From: Armatimonadota bacterium
GTDB lineage: Bacteria > Armatimonadota > DTGP01 > JAHWJO01
Assembly (NCBI GenBank): GCA_019348365.1
Contig: JAHWJO010000006.1
Span: forward strand, 1 to 21,744
Direction of reading: 5' to 3'
Length of the DNA: 21,744 nucleotides
Made by a program: the position numbers and the translations under genes. Shown here piece after piece: positions 1-8,190 of this stretch. Every line of letters starts with the position of its first letter. Positions within the stretch are counted from its first letter, which is position 1. The notes beneath the pieces are model-generated. The model did no database searches. It was not told where the DNA came from and saw only the letters and a program-made list of their open reading frames with translations.

Positions 1-267
1 CACTTCTGTGAAAGAAAGACACTGATCAGGTTCCGATTTGTCGGATACGCTCTAACACCGGCTTGCCGGGCGGTCGGATCGCTCAAATCGGGGCCTCCGC
101 GTTTCCCCGCCCGTCGCCGGAGCGTCGGCCCACGCTCGTGCGGGAGACGTTTCATTTTTGTTTTGTTTTCGCACAATAAGGAAAAATGGAAGGGTAGATG
201 TGGTTTAACCCGGCATCCCCTCACTAATTTCTCCGTGTTCGCTCCGGGGTGGAACAGGAGTTGATCC

Positions 268-1563
268 ATGGCTTCGAAGCTGAAACTGCTCGTCATCGGT
301 GGAGGAGGGCGGGAGCACGCCCTCGTCTGGAAGCTCGCCCAGAGTCCTCTCGCGGGGCAGATCCTCTGCGCGCCCGGCAACGCGGGCATCGCGCAGCTCG
401 CGACATGCGTCCCCATAAAAGCGAACGACCTCGACGGGATCGTCTCCCTCGCGCAGCAGGAACAGGTCGATCTGGTGGTCTGCGGTCCGGAAACGCCGCT
501 CATCGCGGGGCTGACCGACCGCCTTCATGCGGCGCGGATCCCCACGTTCGGCCCCTCGGAGGCCGCCATGCAGATCGAAGGGAGCAAGGGCTGGGCGCGG
601 GGGCTGATGGTGAAGGCGAACCTCCCCATCCCCGAATTCGAAGTCTTCAACGACCCCCACGAGGCCGAGGCGTACGTGCGCGCCCACCCCGGCCCCCTCG
701 TGGTGAAGGCGGACGGCGAGGCGGCGGGGAAGGGCGCCCTCGTCTGCGATGACACGGACGGGGCCGTCGAGGCGGTCCGCCGGATCATGGTCGAGAAGGC
801 GTTCGGGGCGGCGGGCGAGCGGGTCGTCATCGAGGAGCGGCTGGAGGGCGAAGAATTCTCCGCCATGGCGTTCCTCCAGGACGGCGTGATCCTCCCCATG
901 CCCGTCTCGCAGGACCACAAGCGGGCCTACGATGGCGACAAAGGCCCGAACACCGGCGGGATGGGCGCTTACTCGCCGGTCCCCGCCGTCACTGAGGAGA
1001 TGGAGCACGAAGTCGTCGATCAGATCCTTAAGCCGCTGGTCGGCGCGCTGGCGGAGGAGGGGATCACCTACAACGGCATCATCTTCCCCGGCCTGATGAT
1101 CACCGACAAAGGAGTGAAGATCATCGAGTTCAACGGGCGGTTCGGGGACCCGGAGGCGGAGGTCCTCGTCGCGCGGATGGATTTCGACCTGCTGGAGGTC
1201 TACCACGCCGCCGCCCACGGCGAGCTGACCGACGCGACGACCCTCGCCTGGAAGCCCGGCGCGAGCGCGTGCGTCGTCATGGCCTCCGACGGATACCCCG
1301 GCGACTACGAGACCGGGAAGCCGATCTCCGGGCTGGAGGACGCGGCGCGGGTGGAGGACACGGTCGTCTTCCATTCGGGGACGGCCATCGGTCCGGAGGG
1401 GGAGTTCGTGACGGCGGGCGGGCGGGTGCTCGCGGTGACCGCCTGGGGCGAGAACGGCCCGAAAGCCCTCCACCGCGCCTACGAAGCCGTGGAGAAGATC
1501 ACCTGGGACGGCGCCTTCTATCGGAAAGACATTGGCCACCGGCTGTTGAAGAGCAGCCATTGA
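268..1563 (+). CDS. purD: Phosphoribosylamine-glycine ligase (GAR synthetase)
   Basis: This is the ATP-grasp ligase of cytosolic de novo purine synthesis. It joins glycine to 5-phosphoribosylamine, with ATP, to give GAR. The 431-residue length is normal for the family. Seen in the sequence: an N-terminal GGGGREHAL motif at about residues 11-19, the GSKGWAR segment that opens the ATP-grasp domain, the glycine-rich AAGKGAL loop, the HKRAYDGDKGPNTGGMGAY signature, and FNGRFGDPEAE with the metal ligands E287 and N289. The ATG has an AGGAG Shine-Dalgarno about 7 nt upstream. No other pur gene lies nearby, so purD stands alone here. A dispersed hairpin repeat begins directly after the stop. Identification is secure. 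Confidence 0.97.
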   Translation: MASKLKLLVIGGGGREHALVWKLAQSPLAGQILCAPGNAGIAQLATCVPIKANDLDGIVSLAQQEQVDLVVCGPETPLIAGLTDRLHAARIPTFGPSEAAMQIEGSKGWARGLMVKANLPIPEFEVFNDPHEAEAYVRAHPGPLVVKADGEAAGKGALVCDDTDGAVEAVRRIMVEKAFGAAGERVVIEERLEGEEFSAMAFLQDGVILPMPVSQDHKRAYDGDKGPNTGGMGAYSPVPAVTEEMEHEVVDQILKPLVGALAEEGITYNGIIFPGLMITDKGVKIIEFNGRFGDPEAEVLVARMDFDLLEVYHAAAHGELTDATTLAWKPGASACVVMASDGYPGDYETGKPISGLEDAARVEDTVVFHSGTAIGPEGEFVTAGGRVLAVTAWGENGPKALHRAYEAVEKITWDGAFYRKDIGHRLLKSSH

Positions 1564-1626
1564 GTTTTGAGTTGCGCCCTCACCCCCCCGCTTCGCGCTG
1601 GCCCTCTCCCAATTCTGGGAGAGGGC
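1564..1626 (+). repeat. Dispersed hairpin repeat, copy 1
   Basis: A repeat of about 63 nt starts at the purD stop. It carries a GCGCCCTCACCCC segment, a CGCTTCGCGCTG segment and a hairpin with 10-bp arms CCCTCTCCCA and TGGGAGAGGG around a 4-nt loop. A second copy lies in inverted orientation at 1786-1848. Similar CCCTCACCCC...CCCTCTCCC repeats are common in environmental bacterial genomes. No T-tract follows the hairpin, so it is a poor intrinsic terminator by sequence, although it could still block 3' exonucleases. Confidence 0.8.
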
Positions 1627-1785
1627 AGTAGAATGTACGATGTTCCGGCTCCGGGCCAAGGGTTTTGGAAAAGGGTGATGGTTCAGATCATCCCCTCCTA
1701 CGGATCAGGCCATTCTCATCCGGTGCGGATCCGATAGGGCCTCAGAAAGACCGGAATCCGAAGCCGAAACGTTTCTCTTTAGATC

Positions 1786-1848
1786 CCCTCTCCCAATTCT
1801 GGGAGAGGGTCAGCGCGAAGCGCGGGGGTGAGGGCGCGACTCAAAGAC
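1786..1848 (-). repeat. Dispersed hairpin repeat, copy 2 (inverted)
   Basis: This is the reverse complement of the repeat at 1564-1626, with only a few mismatches and the same 10-bp-arm hairpin. The 159 nt between the copies (1627-1785) hold no gene or motif I recognise. Copy 2 ends 18 nt before the GTG start of the downstream phosphatase, so that gene's 5' leader is largely repeat sequence. The two copies could pair in a read-through transcript from purD. Confidence 0.8.
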
Positions 1849-1866
1849 TGAAAAGAGAGGAGTCCC

Positions 1867-3411
1867 GTGAAGCCCCGTCTCTGCCGCCGACAATCCGCCG
1901 GGCCGCTTCCAGTGTGGGCCGGGGCGCTCCTCTTCCTGGGCGTGATCGGGAGCGGATGCCGCACCGGCCCCGCTCCCCCGCCGGATGCCCGGCCTCGTTC
2001 CGTGGGAGTAGCCCCAAACGGCCTCGCGGCGAGCGGCGCTATCCCTCCCGGCCCCGATTTCCTCGTGAAGCCGTACCTGCAACTGGGCCGAGCGCCGCGC
2101 ATGGGCCTCACCGACGAGCGCGTCGTCATGTGGAAAATGGAGCGGCCCGACCCGGCGCTGACGATGGAGGTGCGGCCCCGGGGCGGGGCATGGCGGAACG
2201 TAACGGTGCAGTGGACCCCCGTTGACACGCCGCCGGTCCCGCCCTATCAGATCGGCTCCGCGTCTCTCATGGGCCTGACGCCGAGCGCCCTTTACGAGTA
2301 CCGCCTGAGCCGGAACGGGCGACCCCTCTTCGCTTCGACGTTTCAAACTCGGCGGCGGCCCGGCGAGCCGTACGCTTTCGCGATCCTGGGGGACTGCGGC
2401 GCGGGCCGACGGGAGCAAAAGGTCCTTGCGGTGGAGCTGGCCCGCCGCCGGCCCGCGTTCGTGCTCGTCCCCGGCGACATCGTGTACCTCACCGGGCGCG
2501 AGCGGGAGTACCGGCCCAAATTCTTCGACATCTACAACGCCGATGCGCCGGACCCGAAGATCGGCGCGCCGCTCCTCCGCCAGACCCTGTTCATCGCGGC
2601 GGTGGGCAACCACGATGTGAAGGGCCGGGACTTCTCCAAAGGTGCGGACGGCCTCGCCTACTATTACAACTGGAACCAGCCACTCAACGGCCCGGAGCTC
2701 GCGCTGACCTCCGCCTACTATCCCCACATCGAAAACGAGAGCCCGGCGGAGAAGAAAGCGTTTCTGAGGGCCACCGGGCCGAACTACCCCCGCATGGGGA
2801 ACTTCTCGTTCGAAGCCGGAGACGTTCACTTCACCCTCCTCGACTCGAGCCCTTATGTGGACTGGACGGACGCGAAGCTCCAGGACTGGCTTCGCAACGA
2901 CCTGTACCGCACGGGGGCGCGCTGGAAAGTGGTGTTGTTTCACCATCCGCCGTTCGATGCGTCGGTGGCGCACGAGGGGGACCAGCAGATGCGGGCGCTC
3001 GCGCCGCTGTTCGAGCAGATGAAGGTAGACCTCGTCATCGGCGGGCACGAACACAACTACCAGCGCACGACCCCCCTCCGGTTTGTTCCCGCTCGCGACC
3101 CGAAGACGGGGGCCATCCGGCGAATCGGCCAGCGGGTTCCGGGCAAGTTCCTCATCGACAGGCAGTACGACGGGAAGGCGGCGACCCGCCCGGACGGGGT
3201 GATCTACGTCACCTCCGGGGCCGGGGGGCAGCGGCTGTACGGCATGATCTCCCGGCGCGTGCCGTTCTACGCAACGGCGTACGCGCGGCGGCACTCGTTC
3301 AGCATGGTGGACGTGACGCCGGACCGGCTGATATTCCGCCAGATCGACACGAAAGGGCGGGAGGTGGACCGGTTCGTGATCGATCAAGTTCCGTCCACGG
3401 CCCGGCAATGA
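1867..3411 (+). CDS. Purple acid phosphatase-like metallophosphoesterase, probable lipoprotein
   Basis: A 514-residue exported metallophosphoesterase of the purple acid phosphatase type, predicted to hydrolyse phosphate esters outside the cytoplasm. Seen: a GTG start with AGGAG four nt upstream; a hydrophobic N-terminal segment ending GVIGSGC (Cys about 31), a plausible but imperfect lipobox; a beta-sandwich-like region at about residues 58-160 resembling the PAP N-terminal domain; then the dinuclear-metal motifs in order: GDCGAG (175-180), GDIVY (203-207), GNHD (247-250), FHHPP (358-362) and GHEHNYQR (393-400). All the core ligand motifs are present, so it should be active. The Tyr of GDIVY is the family's charge-transfer ligand. 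The substrate is unknown. A dispersed repeat lies immediately upstream of its ribosome-binding site. Confidence 0.9.
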   Translation: MKPRLCRRQSAGPLPVWAGALLFLGVIGSGCRTGPAPPPDARPRSVGVAPNGLAASGAIPPGPDFLVKPYLQLGRAPRMGLTDERVVMWKMERPDPALTMEVRPRGGAWRNVTVQWTPVDTPPVPPYQIGSASLMGLTPSALYEYRLSRNGRPLFASTFQTRRRPGEPYAFAILGDCGAGRREQKVLAVELARRRPAFVLVPGDIVYLTGREREYRPKFFDIYNADAPDPKIGAPLLRQTLFIAAVGNHDVKGRDFSKGADGLAYYYNWNQPLNGPELALTSAYYPHIENESPAEKKAFLRATGPNYPRMGNFSFEAGDVHFTLLDSSPYVDWTDAKLQDWLRNDLYRTGARWKVVLFHHPPFDASVAHEGDQQMRALAPLFEQMKVDLVIGGHEHNYQRTTPLRFVPARDPKTGAIRRIGQRVPGKFLIDRQYDGKAATRPDGVIYVTSGAGGQRLYGMISRRVPFYATAYARRHSFSMVDVTPDRLIFRQIDTKGREVDRFVIDQVPSTARQ

Positions 3412-3426
3412 ACCCCGATCTGCCAT

Positions 3427-3582
3427 GCGCCTGGTGATAAATCACCGGGCTGTTAGGGCGAAGCCCGACTGAAGCCGGGCTGGGAATTCGGGACTCCTCT
3501 CTCCGACGAGAACAGTTTGGCGTCGGTCAGTCCCGCTTCGAGCGGGACTTCGTTCAAATAGCCTGGTGTTTCAACGCCGGGC
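3427..3582. repeat. Palindromic dispersed element overlapping the amidohydrolase 3' end
   Basis: A structure of about 155 nt with imperfect inverted arms of roughly 55 nt. The left arm begins CGCCTGGTGATAAATCACC, and the reverse complement of the right arm begins CGCCCGGCGTTGAAACACC. Each arm contains an inner hairpin (CCCGACTGAAGCCGGG on the left; AGTCCCGCTTCGAGCGGGAC on the right). The right arm runs through the stop codon and last codons of the minus-strand amidohydrolase (stop at 3571-3573). It sits between two convergent genes and resembles the REP/MITE-like elements of environmental genomes. I cannot tell a mobile element from a bidirectional transcription-end structure without other copies. 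Confidence 0.65.
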
Positions 3583-4764
3583 GATATTGGGCTCATCTCG
3601 TCTGCCTTCGCATTCATTCAATACGCCGCGCTTCAACACCTGAACGGGCACAAACCGTTGCCTAATCGTCCTCATCTCACCCCGCACATCGGGCAGATCC
3701 CATTCCCCGTCTTCCAGGCGCAGGAGCGTCACATCGGCTTCGCGGCCCGGCAGTAGACGCCCGAAGCGACCTTCCAGCCCCATCGCGCGGGAGGGGGCAT
3801 TGGTCGTTGCGCGGATCACTTCCGGAAGGGGCATGCCCAGATGGAGCAGCTTGCTCATCGTGGTCGGGAGGTCCCACACCGGGCCGTGGAGGTTGTAGCG
3901 GTGGAGGTCGGTGCTGATCGTGTCGGGCCGGAAGCCGTTATTACGGCAGGCGGGCTCCGCCACGTCCCACGCGAACGCCCCCACGCCGTGCCCCACATCG
4001 AACAGGATGCCGCGCTCGCGGGCCTCCCGCATGCACGCCAGGGGCTCGCCGTCCTCGGCAAAGCCGTGATCGGGGTGGGGGTGGTAAAGGTGGGTGATGA
4101 TGTCGCCGGGCCGGAGGGCGGCGAGCAGATCAGGCAGGGGAACGCTGGAGTTCGCATGGTGGACCATCAGCGGCAGGTCCAGCTCGCGGGCGGCCTTCAG
4201 CGCCTCGTCCAGCCCGATTCGCTCGTAGTCGGGCCGGTGGTCCGCCAGCGATGCGGTCAGGCGCACCTTGATGCCGATCAGCCGGTCGGGGTATTGACGC
4301 ACGCACTCGACGGCGGAGGGGGCGTGGGCGTAACCGGGGAGACACAGTTCGCCGATGTTGTGGGGCGGCGTGTCGGGGTAGCCCTGAAGGCAGCCGATCA
4401 TCGCAATGTTGAGCAGGGCGTACACGTCCTCGCGGGCGCGGGGGATCACATGCCAATGGAAGGCTGGGTAGGTGAGCGCGCCCGCCGTGCCGGTGTCGAG
4501 CATGGTCGTCACGCCGGTTTTCAGCCCGGCGTCGTCGGGGTCCACCGACCAGCGGCCCATGCCGGAGTAGACGTGGACGTGCAGGTCGATGAGGCCGGGG
4601 GTGACGAGGAGGCCCGATGCGTTGAGGAGGGATTCGCCGTGGGGGGGCAGGCTCGGGCCGATCTCGGCGATGCGCCCGTCGCGGATGCGGAGGTCCACGG
4701 CCTGCGCCGGGCTCCCGCTCCCATCGAAGATCTGGCCGTTTTGAAGGAGAACGTTGGTATCCAT
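3571..4764 (-). CDS. Amidohydrolase/deacetylase family metal-dependent hydrolase (COG3964-like)
   Basis: A 397-residue amidohydrolase-superfamily enzyme, probably cytosolic. Seen: an N-terminal beta-sandwich start (LLQNGQIFDGSG), the metal-binding HVH at 62-64 within LIDLHVHVYSG, a candidate carboxylated Lys166 in IGIKVRL, histidines at 202/203 and 225/228, and the late Asp286 in STDLH. It closes with the usual GRLLPGREADVTLL segment. This layout fits the dihydroorotase-like COG3964 deacetylases, whose characterised members remove acetyl groups from N- or O-acetylated small acids; the substrate here is unknown. No convincing Shine-Dalgarno precedes the ATG. It is divergent from the propeller gene at 4908. 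The last codons and stop lie inside a palindromic repeat, so the C-terminus may have been remodelled. Confidence 0.85.
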   Translation of the reverse strand: MDTNVLLQNGQIFDGSGSPAQAVDLRIRDGRIAEIGPSLPPHGESLLNASGLLVTPGLIDLHVHVYSGMGRWSVDPDDAGLKTGVTTMLDTGTAGALTYPAFHWHVIPRAREDVYALLNIAMIGCLQGYPDTPPHNIGELCLPGYAHAPSAVECVRQYPDRLIGIKVRLTASLADHRPDYERIGLDEALKAARELDLPLMVHHANSSVPLPDLLAALRPGDIITHLYHPHPDHGFAEDGEPLACMREARERGILFDVGHGVGAFAWDVAEPACRNNGFRPDTISTDLHRYNLHGPVWDLPTTMSKLLHLGMPLPEVIRATTNAPSRAMGLEGRFGRLLPGREADVTLLRLEDGEWDLPDVRGEMRTIRQRFVPVQVLKRGVLNECEGRRDEPNIARR

Positions 4765-4907
4765 GGTGAAACGATGTTCGGCCCGGAGGAAGAATCCCCT
4801 TCCGGCGCGCGAGGCCGTGGGGCAGCAAGTCGCTTTTTCGATTCCTCATTTTCATCTCCCGGCGGGATTCAGGTACGCTTCCCTATATATCCATCGGGAG
4901 GATCGTC

Positions 4908-6080
4908 ATGTTCAGGAACAGGTATGTGCGACATCTCTTTCTCCGTCTCTTCCTTCCAATCCGGGGGATGTCCTTTCCCCGGAGAAGGTTCATCGTCATG
5001 GGGAGCGTCGCAGGTATGAACCTATTCTTCCTGCATTCTCTCCCTGGGAGCTCCGGCGAAGTTCGCGCGGCAATGCACGGCGGAATCCAGTGGGATCGCA
5101 CGTCCCTCCGCCCCGTCTATGGCCCCGAAGGCCGGTACTACACGTATGCGCCCTCGGTGATCGTGGAAGGGACGACCGAGCACATCTGGAGCTGCCGGAA
5201 CCCGGAAGACGGGGTGATCCGCGACCATATCTTCTACACCCGTCGGGTACGTGGCGTCGTCCGGGAAAGCCGCTCGGTGCTGTCCGCCGGTCCGCCGGGT
5301 GCATGGGACAGCTATCATACGTGCGACCCCAGCGTGGTGAAGTCTCGCGTGAACTACAACGGCGTCGCTTACCGGTACGTGATGTTCTATCTCGGGAACG
5401 ACGTTGACGCCAGCCGTCACAACCAGATCGGAGTGGCTTTCGCGAAACGCCCCGGCGGACCGTGGACGAAGCACCCCGATCCCCTCGTCCCGTTCACGAG
5501 TACCGAACACTGGGGAGTGGGACAGCCGAGCGCGGTCAGCCTCGATGACCGGGGGCGGATCCTCCTCTTCTACACGCGGGGCGACCCCTCCGGCACGAGG
5601 GCGTATCGAAGAGAGCTCCGCCTGGGGGACATGGAGCGAAGGATCGTAGGGGAAGCCGTGCCCGTCACCGCCCACGGACTGACCGGCACGAACGGATTGG
5701 CGGACTGGCTCAACAACTTCGATCTGGCCTACGATCCGAAGCGGGACCGGTTCTTCCTCGTACGCGAGCAGCACCCCTATCCAACCACACATCCGAGCTA
5801 CATCGGGGCGAGTCTCCAGGTCGCCAGCATCGACGGCGCGAGCATCCGGAAGGGGGGCGGAACTTGGCGCGTGGAGGGGGCGATCACGCCGGACCTGACC
5901 GGCTTTCCGAGGAATCACAACGGCGGGTTCAAACGGACGAGGGAGGGGAATCTGCCGGAATCCACCCGCCTCTCCGTCGTTTTCGCTCGGAGCTGCATCC
6001 GCACGGAGGAGTACAACTGCGAGACGCCGGAGTGGAGTTACGACCTGTGGGAGGTGACGGGACAGATCTCTTTTCCGTAG
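4908..6080 (+). CDS. Exported five-bladed beta-propeller glycosidase-like protein (GH43/GH117-like)
   Basis: A 390-residue protein with the repeated PSV strand signature of five-bladed propeller glycosidases: APSVIVEG (81-88), CDPSVVK (139-145) and GQPSAVSLDD (205-214), then NNFDLAYDP and an NHNGGF turn near the C-terminus. This suggests a carbohydrate-active or carbohydrate-binding enzyme. I could not assign the catalytic triad, so activity is inferred from the fold only. The N-terminus holds PRRRFIV (24-30) followed by a hydrophobic stretch, which fits a twin-arginine export signal. ATG 4908 has the best Shine-Dalgarno (GGGAGG, 6-nt spacer). ATG 4968 would give a signal starting MSFPRRRF, and ATG 4998 has GGAGAAGG 9 nt upstream but would remove the twin arginines. 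The oxidoreductase gene follows after 66 nt, so they probably form an operon. Confidence 0.7.
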   Translation: MFRNRYVRHLFLRLFLPIRGMSFPRRRFIVMGSVAGMNLFFLHSLPGSSGEVRAAMHGGIQWDRTSLRPVYGPEGRYYTYAPSVIVEGTTEHIWSCRNPEDGVIRDHIFYTRRVRGVVRESRSVLSAGPPGAWDSYHTCDPSVVKSRVNYNGVAYRYVMFYLGNDVDASRHNQIGVAFAKRPGGPWTKHPDPLVPFTSTEHWGVGQPSAVSLDDRGRILLFYTRGDPSGTRAYRRELRLGDMERRIVGEAVPVTAHGLTGTNGLADWLNNFDLAYDPKRDRFFLVREQHPYPTTHPSYIGASLQVASIDGASIRKGGGTWRVEGAITPDLTGFPRNHNGGFKRTREGNLPESTRLSVVFARSCIRTEEYNCETPEWSYDLWEVTGQISFP

Positions 6081-6146
6081 GCCGCAGGGCATGATCGGAC
6101 GTCTCCGGAATACCCTTTGGGGAGTGAAAAAATCAGGAGGAGGAGA

Positions 6147-7193
6147 ATGTCGAGGGAGGAGTGGGGAATCGCGGTGGTGGGCTTGGGGGGGATCGCTCGC
6201 CATCATCTGCAATCGTATCAAAGCCGGGGCCTCCGGGTCGTCGGCGGGGCGGACGTGGACGAAATCCGGGGCCACGCGGCGCGGGAGGCGTTCGATCTCC
6301 CCTTCGTCACGACCGACCCGGAGGCGTTGATCGCGCGGCCCGACGTGCGCGTGGTGGATCTCACGGTCCCTCACGTCATGGAGATTCGCCGGCCTCTCGT
6401 CGAAGCGGCGGCGCGCCACGGCAAGGCGCTCTTCGTTCAGAAGCCGCTCATGCCCACTCTGAAAGACGCCAGGGTGCTGGTGGAGATCGCGGAGGCGTCG
6501 GACGTGCCGATGATGGTGAACCAGAATTCCATCTTCGCTCCTCAGGCGCTCCGCATCGGGGAGCGATTCGGCGCCATCGGGGAGCCGTACTACTTCCAGA
6601 TCGACAACCGCGCCTGGGTGGACCCGACCGCCCACCCCTGGTTCGGCAAGTCCGAGCGATGGGTGAACAGCGACATGGCGATACACCATTACGCGCTCGT
6701 CCGCCACTGGTTCGGGGATGCGGAATCGGTATCGGCGCACCTCGCCCGCGATCCGAGCCAGCCGGGGGTGAAGGGGGAGACCCTCAGCGCCGCGATGATC
6801 CGGTTCAAGTCGGGGGTGTCGGGGCTCGTCGTCAACAACTGGTGCTACCGGGGTCCGGAGAAGCACCCCCACCCGAACGAGTTGATCCTCCTGCAAGGCT
6901 CGAACGGGACGATCAGTGCCCATGCGAGCGAGGTCGTCATCTCCACGGCGGGCGGGGAGGAGCGCCTATCGGTGGAGGGGTCATGGTTCCCGGATGCGTT
7001 CGGCAGCGCGATGGCGCACTTCGTCGATGCGCTGGACGGGGGAACGCCGTTCCTCTGCGAGGCGCGGGACAACCTGAAGAGCCTCGCCATCGCGGAGGCG
7101 GGATACCGGTCGGCGGCGGAGCGGCGGGAGGTCCGGGTTGAGGAGGCGCTGGAGGAAGCGGGGATTCAGGCGGAGGGAGCGGATTTTTGGTAA
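6147..7193 (+). CDS. Gfo/Idh/MocA family oxidoreductase
   Basis: A 348-residue NAD(P)-dependent oxidoreductase of the Gfo/Idh/MocA superfamily, which usually oxidises or reduces sugars, inositols or their acids. Seen: an N-terminal Rossmann fingerprint (VVGLGGIARHH), a DVRVVDLTVPH strand-turn, then ALFVQKPLMP where most relatives have EKP, and a C-terminal alpha/beta domain. The ATG at 6147 is chosen because AGGAGGAGGA lies just upstream; an in-frame TTG at 6117 is less likely. Because it follows the propeller protein closely on the same strand, it probably handles a sugar released or imported in that context. No signal peptide is evident. Confidence 0.88.
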   Translation: MSREEWGIAVVGLGGIARHHLQSYQSRGLRVVGGADVDEIRGHAAREAFDLPFVTTDPEALIARPDVRVVDLTVPHVMEIRRPLVEAAARHGKALFVQKPLMPTLKDARVLVEIAEASDVPMMVNQNSIFAPQALRIGERFGAIGEPYYFQIDNRAWVDPTAHPWFGKSERWVNSDMAIHHYALVRHWFGDAESVSAHLARDPSQPGVKGETLSAAMIRFKSGVSGLVVNNWCYRGPEKHPHPNELILLQGSNGTISAHASEVVISTAGGEERLSVEGSWFPDAFGSAMAHFVDALDGGTPFLCEARDNLKSLAIAEAGYRSAAERREVRVEEALEEAGIQAEGADFW

Positions 7194-7232
7194 ATCACCA
7201 AGACACAAAGAACTGAAAGAAACGCTGGATGG

Positions 7233-7425
7233 AACCACAGATGAACACGGATGAACACAGATAACTACAATTGAAACCGCAGATGAACGCAGATACACGC
7301 AGATGAACCCCCTCACCCGATCACCTCTTCACCTCTTCAGGGGTTTGGGGGTTCTCTGTGTCTCCGCGTCTCTGCGGTTCAAAAGGGGTTAATCCGCGTG
7401 GGTCCGTTCCGATCCGCGTGCCGAA
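7233..7425. repeat. Degenerate intergenic repeat tract
   Basis: The 294-nt gap at 7194-7487 contains no gene. From 7233 to 7310 short units resembling CAGATGAACAC recur about every 12 nt, as do CGCAGATGAACGCAGAT variants. From about 7350 to 7425 the complementary style appears (TCTGTGTCTCCGCGTCTCTG, then two TCCGCGTG units), so the halves are loosely inverted. Repeats of this CACAGATGAACACGGATG type are widespread non-coding sequence in environmental genomes. No function is evident. Confidence 0.7.
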
Positions 7426-7487
7426 GGCCAGCGTCCTATTTTACCCACGCCCATCCCATCATCCCTGGATGTATAACCACGCGAGGG

Positions 7488-7988
7488 TTACGGTTTCGCG
7501 CCTTCCGGCGCGCGGAGGAAGATCCGGTCTTTTCCATCGAACGGGGGCGACATGACGGAGACGACGACGGTCTCCTGTTTCGCGCCGTTGGAAAAGCCAT
7601 GAGGGACCTTCCGGGGGAGGTAGAGGATGTCCCCGGCCTTGACGGGCCGCTTTTCCTCCCCGATCTGCATGGTCCCGCCGCCCCTCACGACGTAGACGAC
7701 CTCCTCGCGCTCGTTGTGGTAGTGCGGCGGCAGCTCTCTCGCGGCGCGCACGACGGTCACGGACGCATCCCGCCCCTGCACAACGGGGATGATCCGGAAC
7801 GGCTCGTCTTTTGCGAGAGGATGTTTTGCAAGGACGGAGGGGAGGGAGAGGATCTGCGGTTGATAGGCGGCCTCCCCGGCGGTGGCGCGGCCCAGGAGAA
7901 ACGCCGCCGCCCCGACGGCGCAGACGCCCGCCAGAGTCCTCAACTGCCGCGACACGTTGCGCCCGTGCTTTCCGCTCTCTTGTATCAT
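7488..7988 (-). CDS. Membrane-anchored or secreted cupin-domain protein
   Basis: A 166-residue protein with an N-terminal hydrophobic segment (about residues 18-33, TLAGVCAVGAAAFLLG) that should act as a signal or anchor, followed by a single conserved cupin barrel. Cupin motif 1 is PPHYHNEREE, giving metal ligands H89, H91 and E95; motif 2 is GDILYLPRKVPHG with H130. All four usual metal ligands are present. The start is placed at ATG 7988, which has GAGAGG upstream and precedes the hydrophobic segment directly. A longer reading to 8129 would put the segment deep inside the protein and run through the neighbour's terminator. The family binds or oxidises small molecules; the substrate is not predictable here. 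Neighbours do not suggest a role. Confidence 0.8.
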   Translation of the reverse strand: MIQESGKHGRNVSRQLRTLAGVCAVGAAAFLLGRATAGEAAYQPQILSLPSVLAKHPLAKDEPFRIIPVVQGRDASVTVVRAARELPPHYHNEREEVVYVVRGGGTMQIGEEKRPVKAGDILYLPRKVPHGFSNGAKQETVVVSVMSPPFDGKDRIFLRAPEGAKP

Positions 7989-8127
7989 CGCCCGATCCTC
8001 TCGTCCTGTCAGGGGTATACTTTGGAGAGTTCCGCCACTCGTCATCTCCGGGGGATTCTCTCTGGGGGTGCTGCGGCTGGATTCGGCGTGGGCGTCGTTT
8101 CCACCTCCCTTCGGGAAGTAAGGGGGC

Positions 8128-8158
8128 ACAAAAAGGCCCCCCGGTTTCGGGGAGCCTT
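8128..8158 (-). terminator. Intrinsic terminator of the small exported-protein gene
   Basis: On the minus strand, an 11-bp stem AAGGCTCCCCG / CGGGGGGCCTT (one G-T pair) with a 4-nt loop is followed by a run of Ts. It lies 32 nt after the stop of the 8191-8565 gene and separates that gene from the cupin gene downstream. Confidence 0.85.
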
Positions 8159-8190
8159 TCGACCCTCTACAGCATTACAGGATGCCAGGA

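Noticed and set aside
1..245. Possible riboswitch or promoter upstream of purD
   Set aside because: There is GC-rich sequence with small inverted segments and a T-rich tract ending in CACAAT near 172-177, but no recognised riboswitch core and no acceptable -35.
1810..3426. Minus-strand open frame of 538 codons opposite the purple acid phosphatase gene
   Set aside because: It is a shadow of a gene with all of its metal motifs intact, and it also runs through the dispersed repeat.
3551..3562. GTTCAAAT resembling a tRNA T-loop
   Set aside because: No acceptor stem, anticodon arm or CCA fits around it; it is part of the palindromic repeat element.
5022..6923. Minus-strand open frame of 633 codons spanning two plus-strand genes
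   Set aside because: It crosses a gene boundary and overlaps two recognised proteins; no motif of its own.
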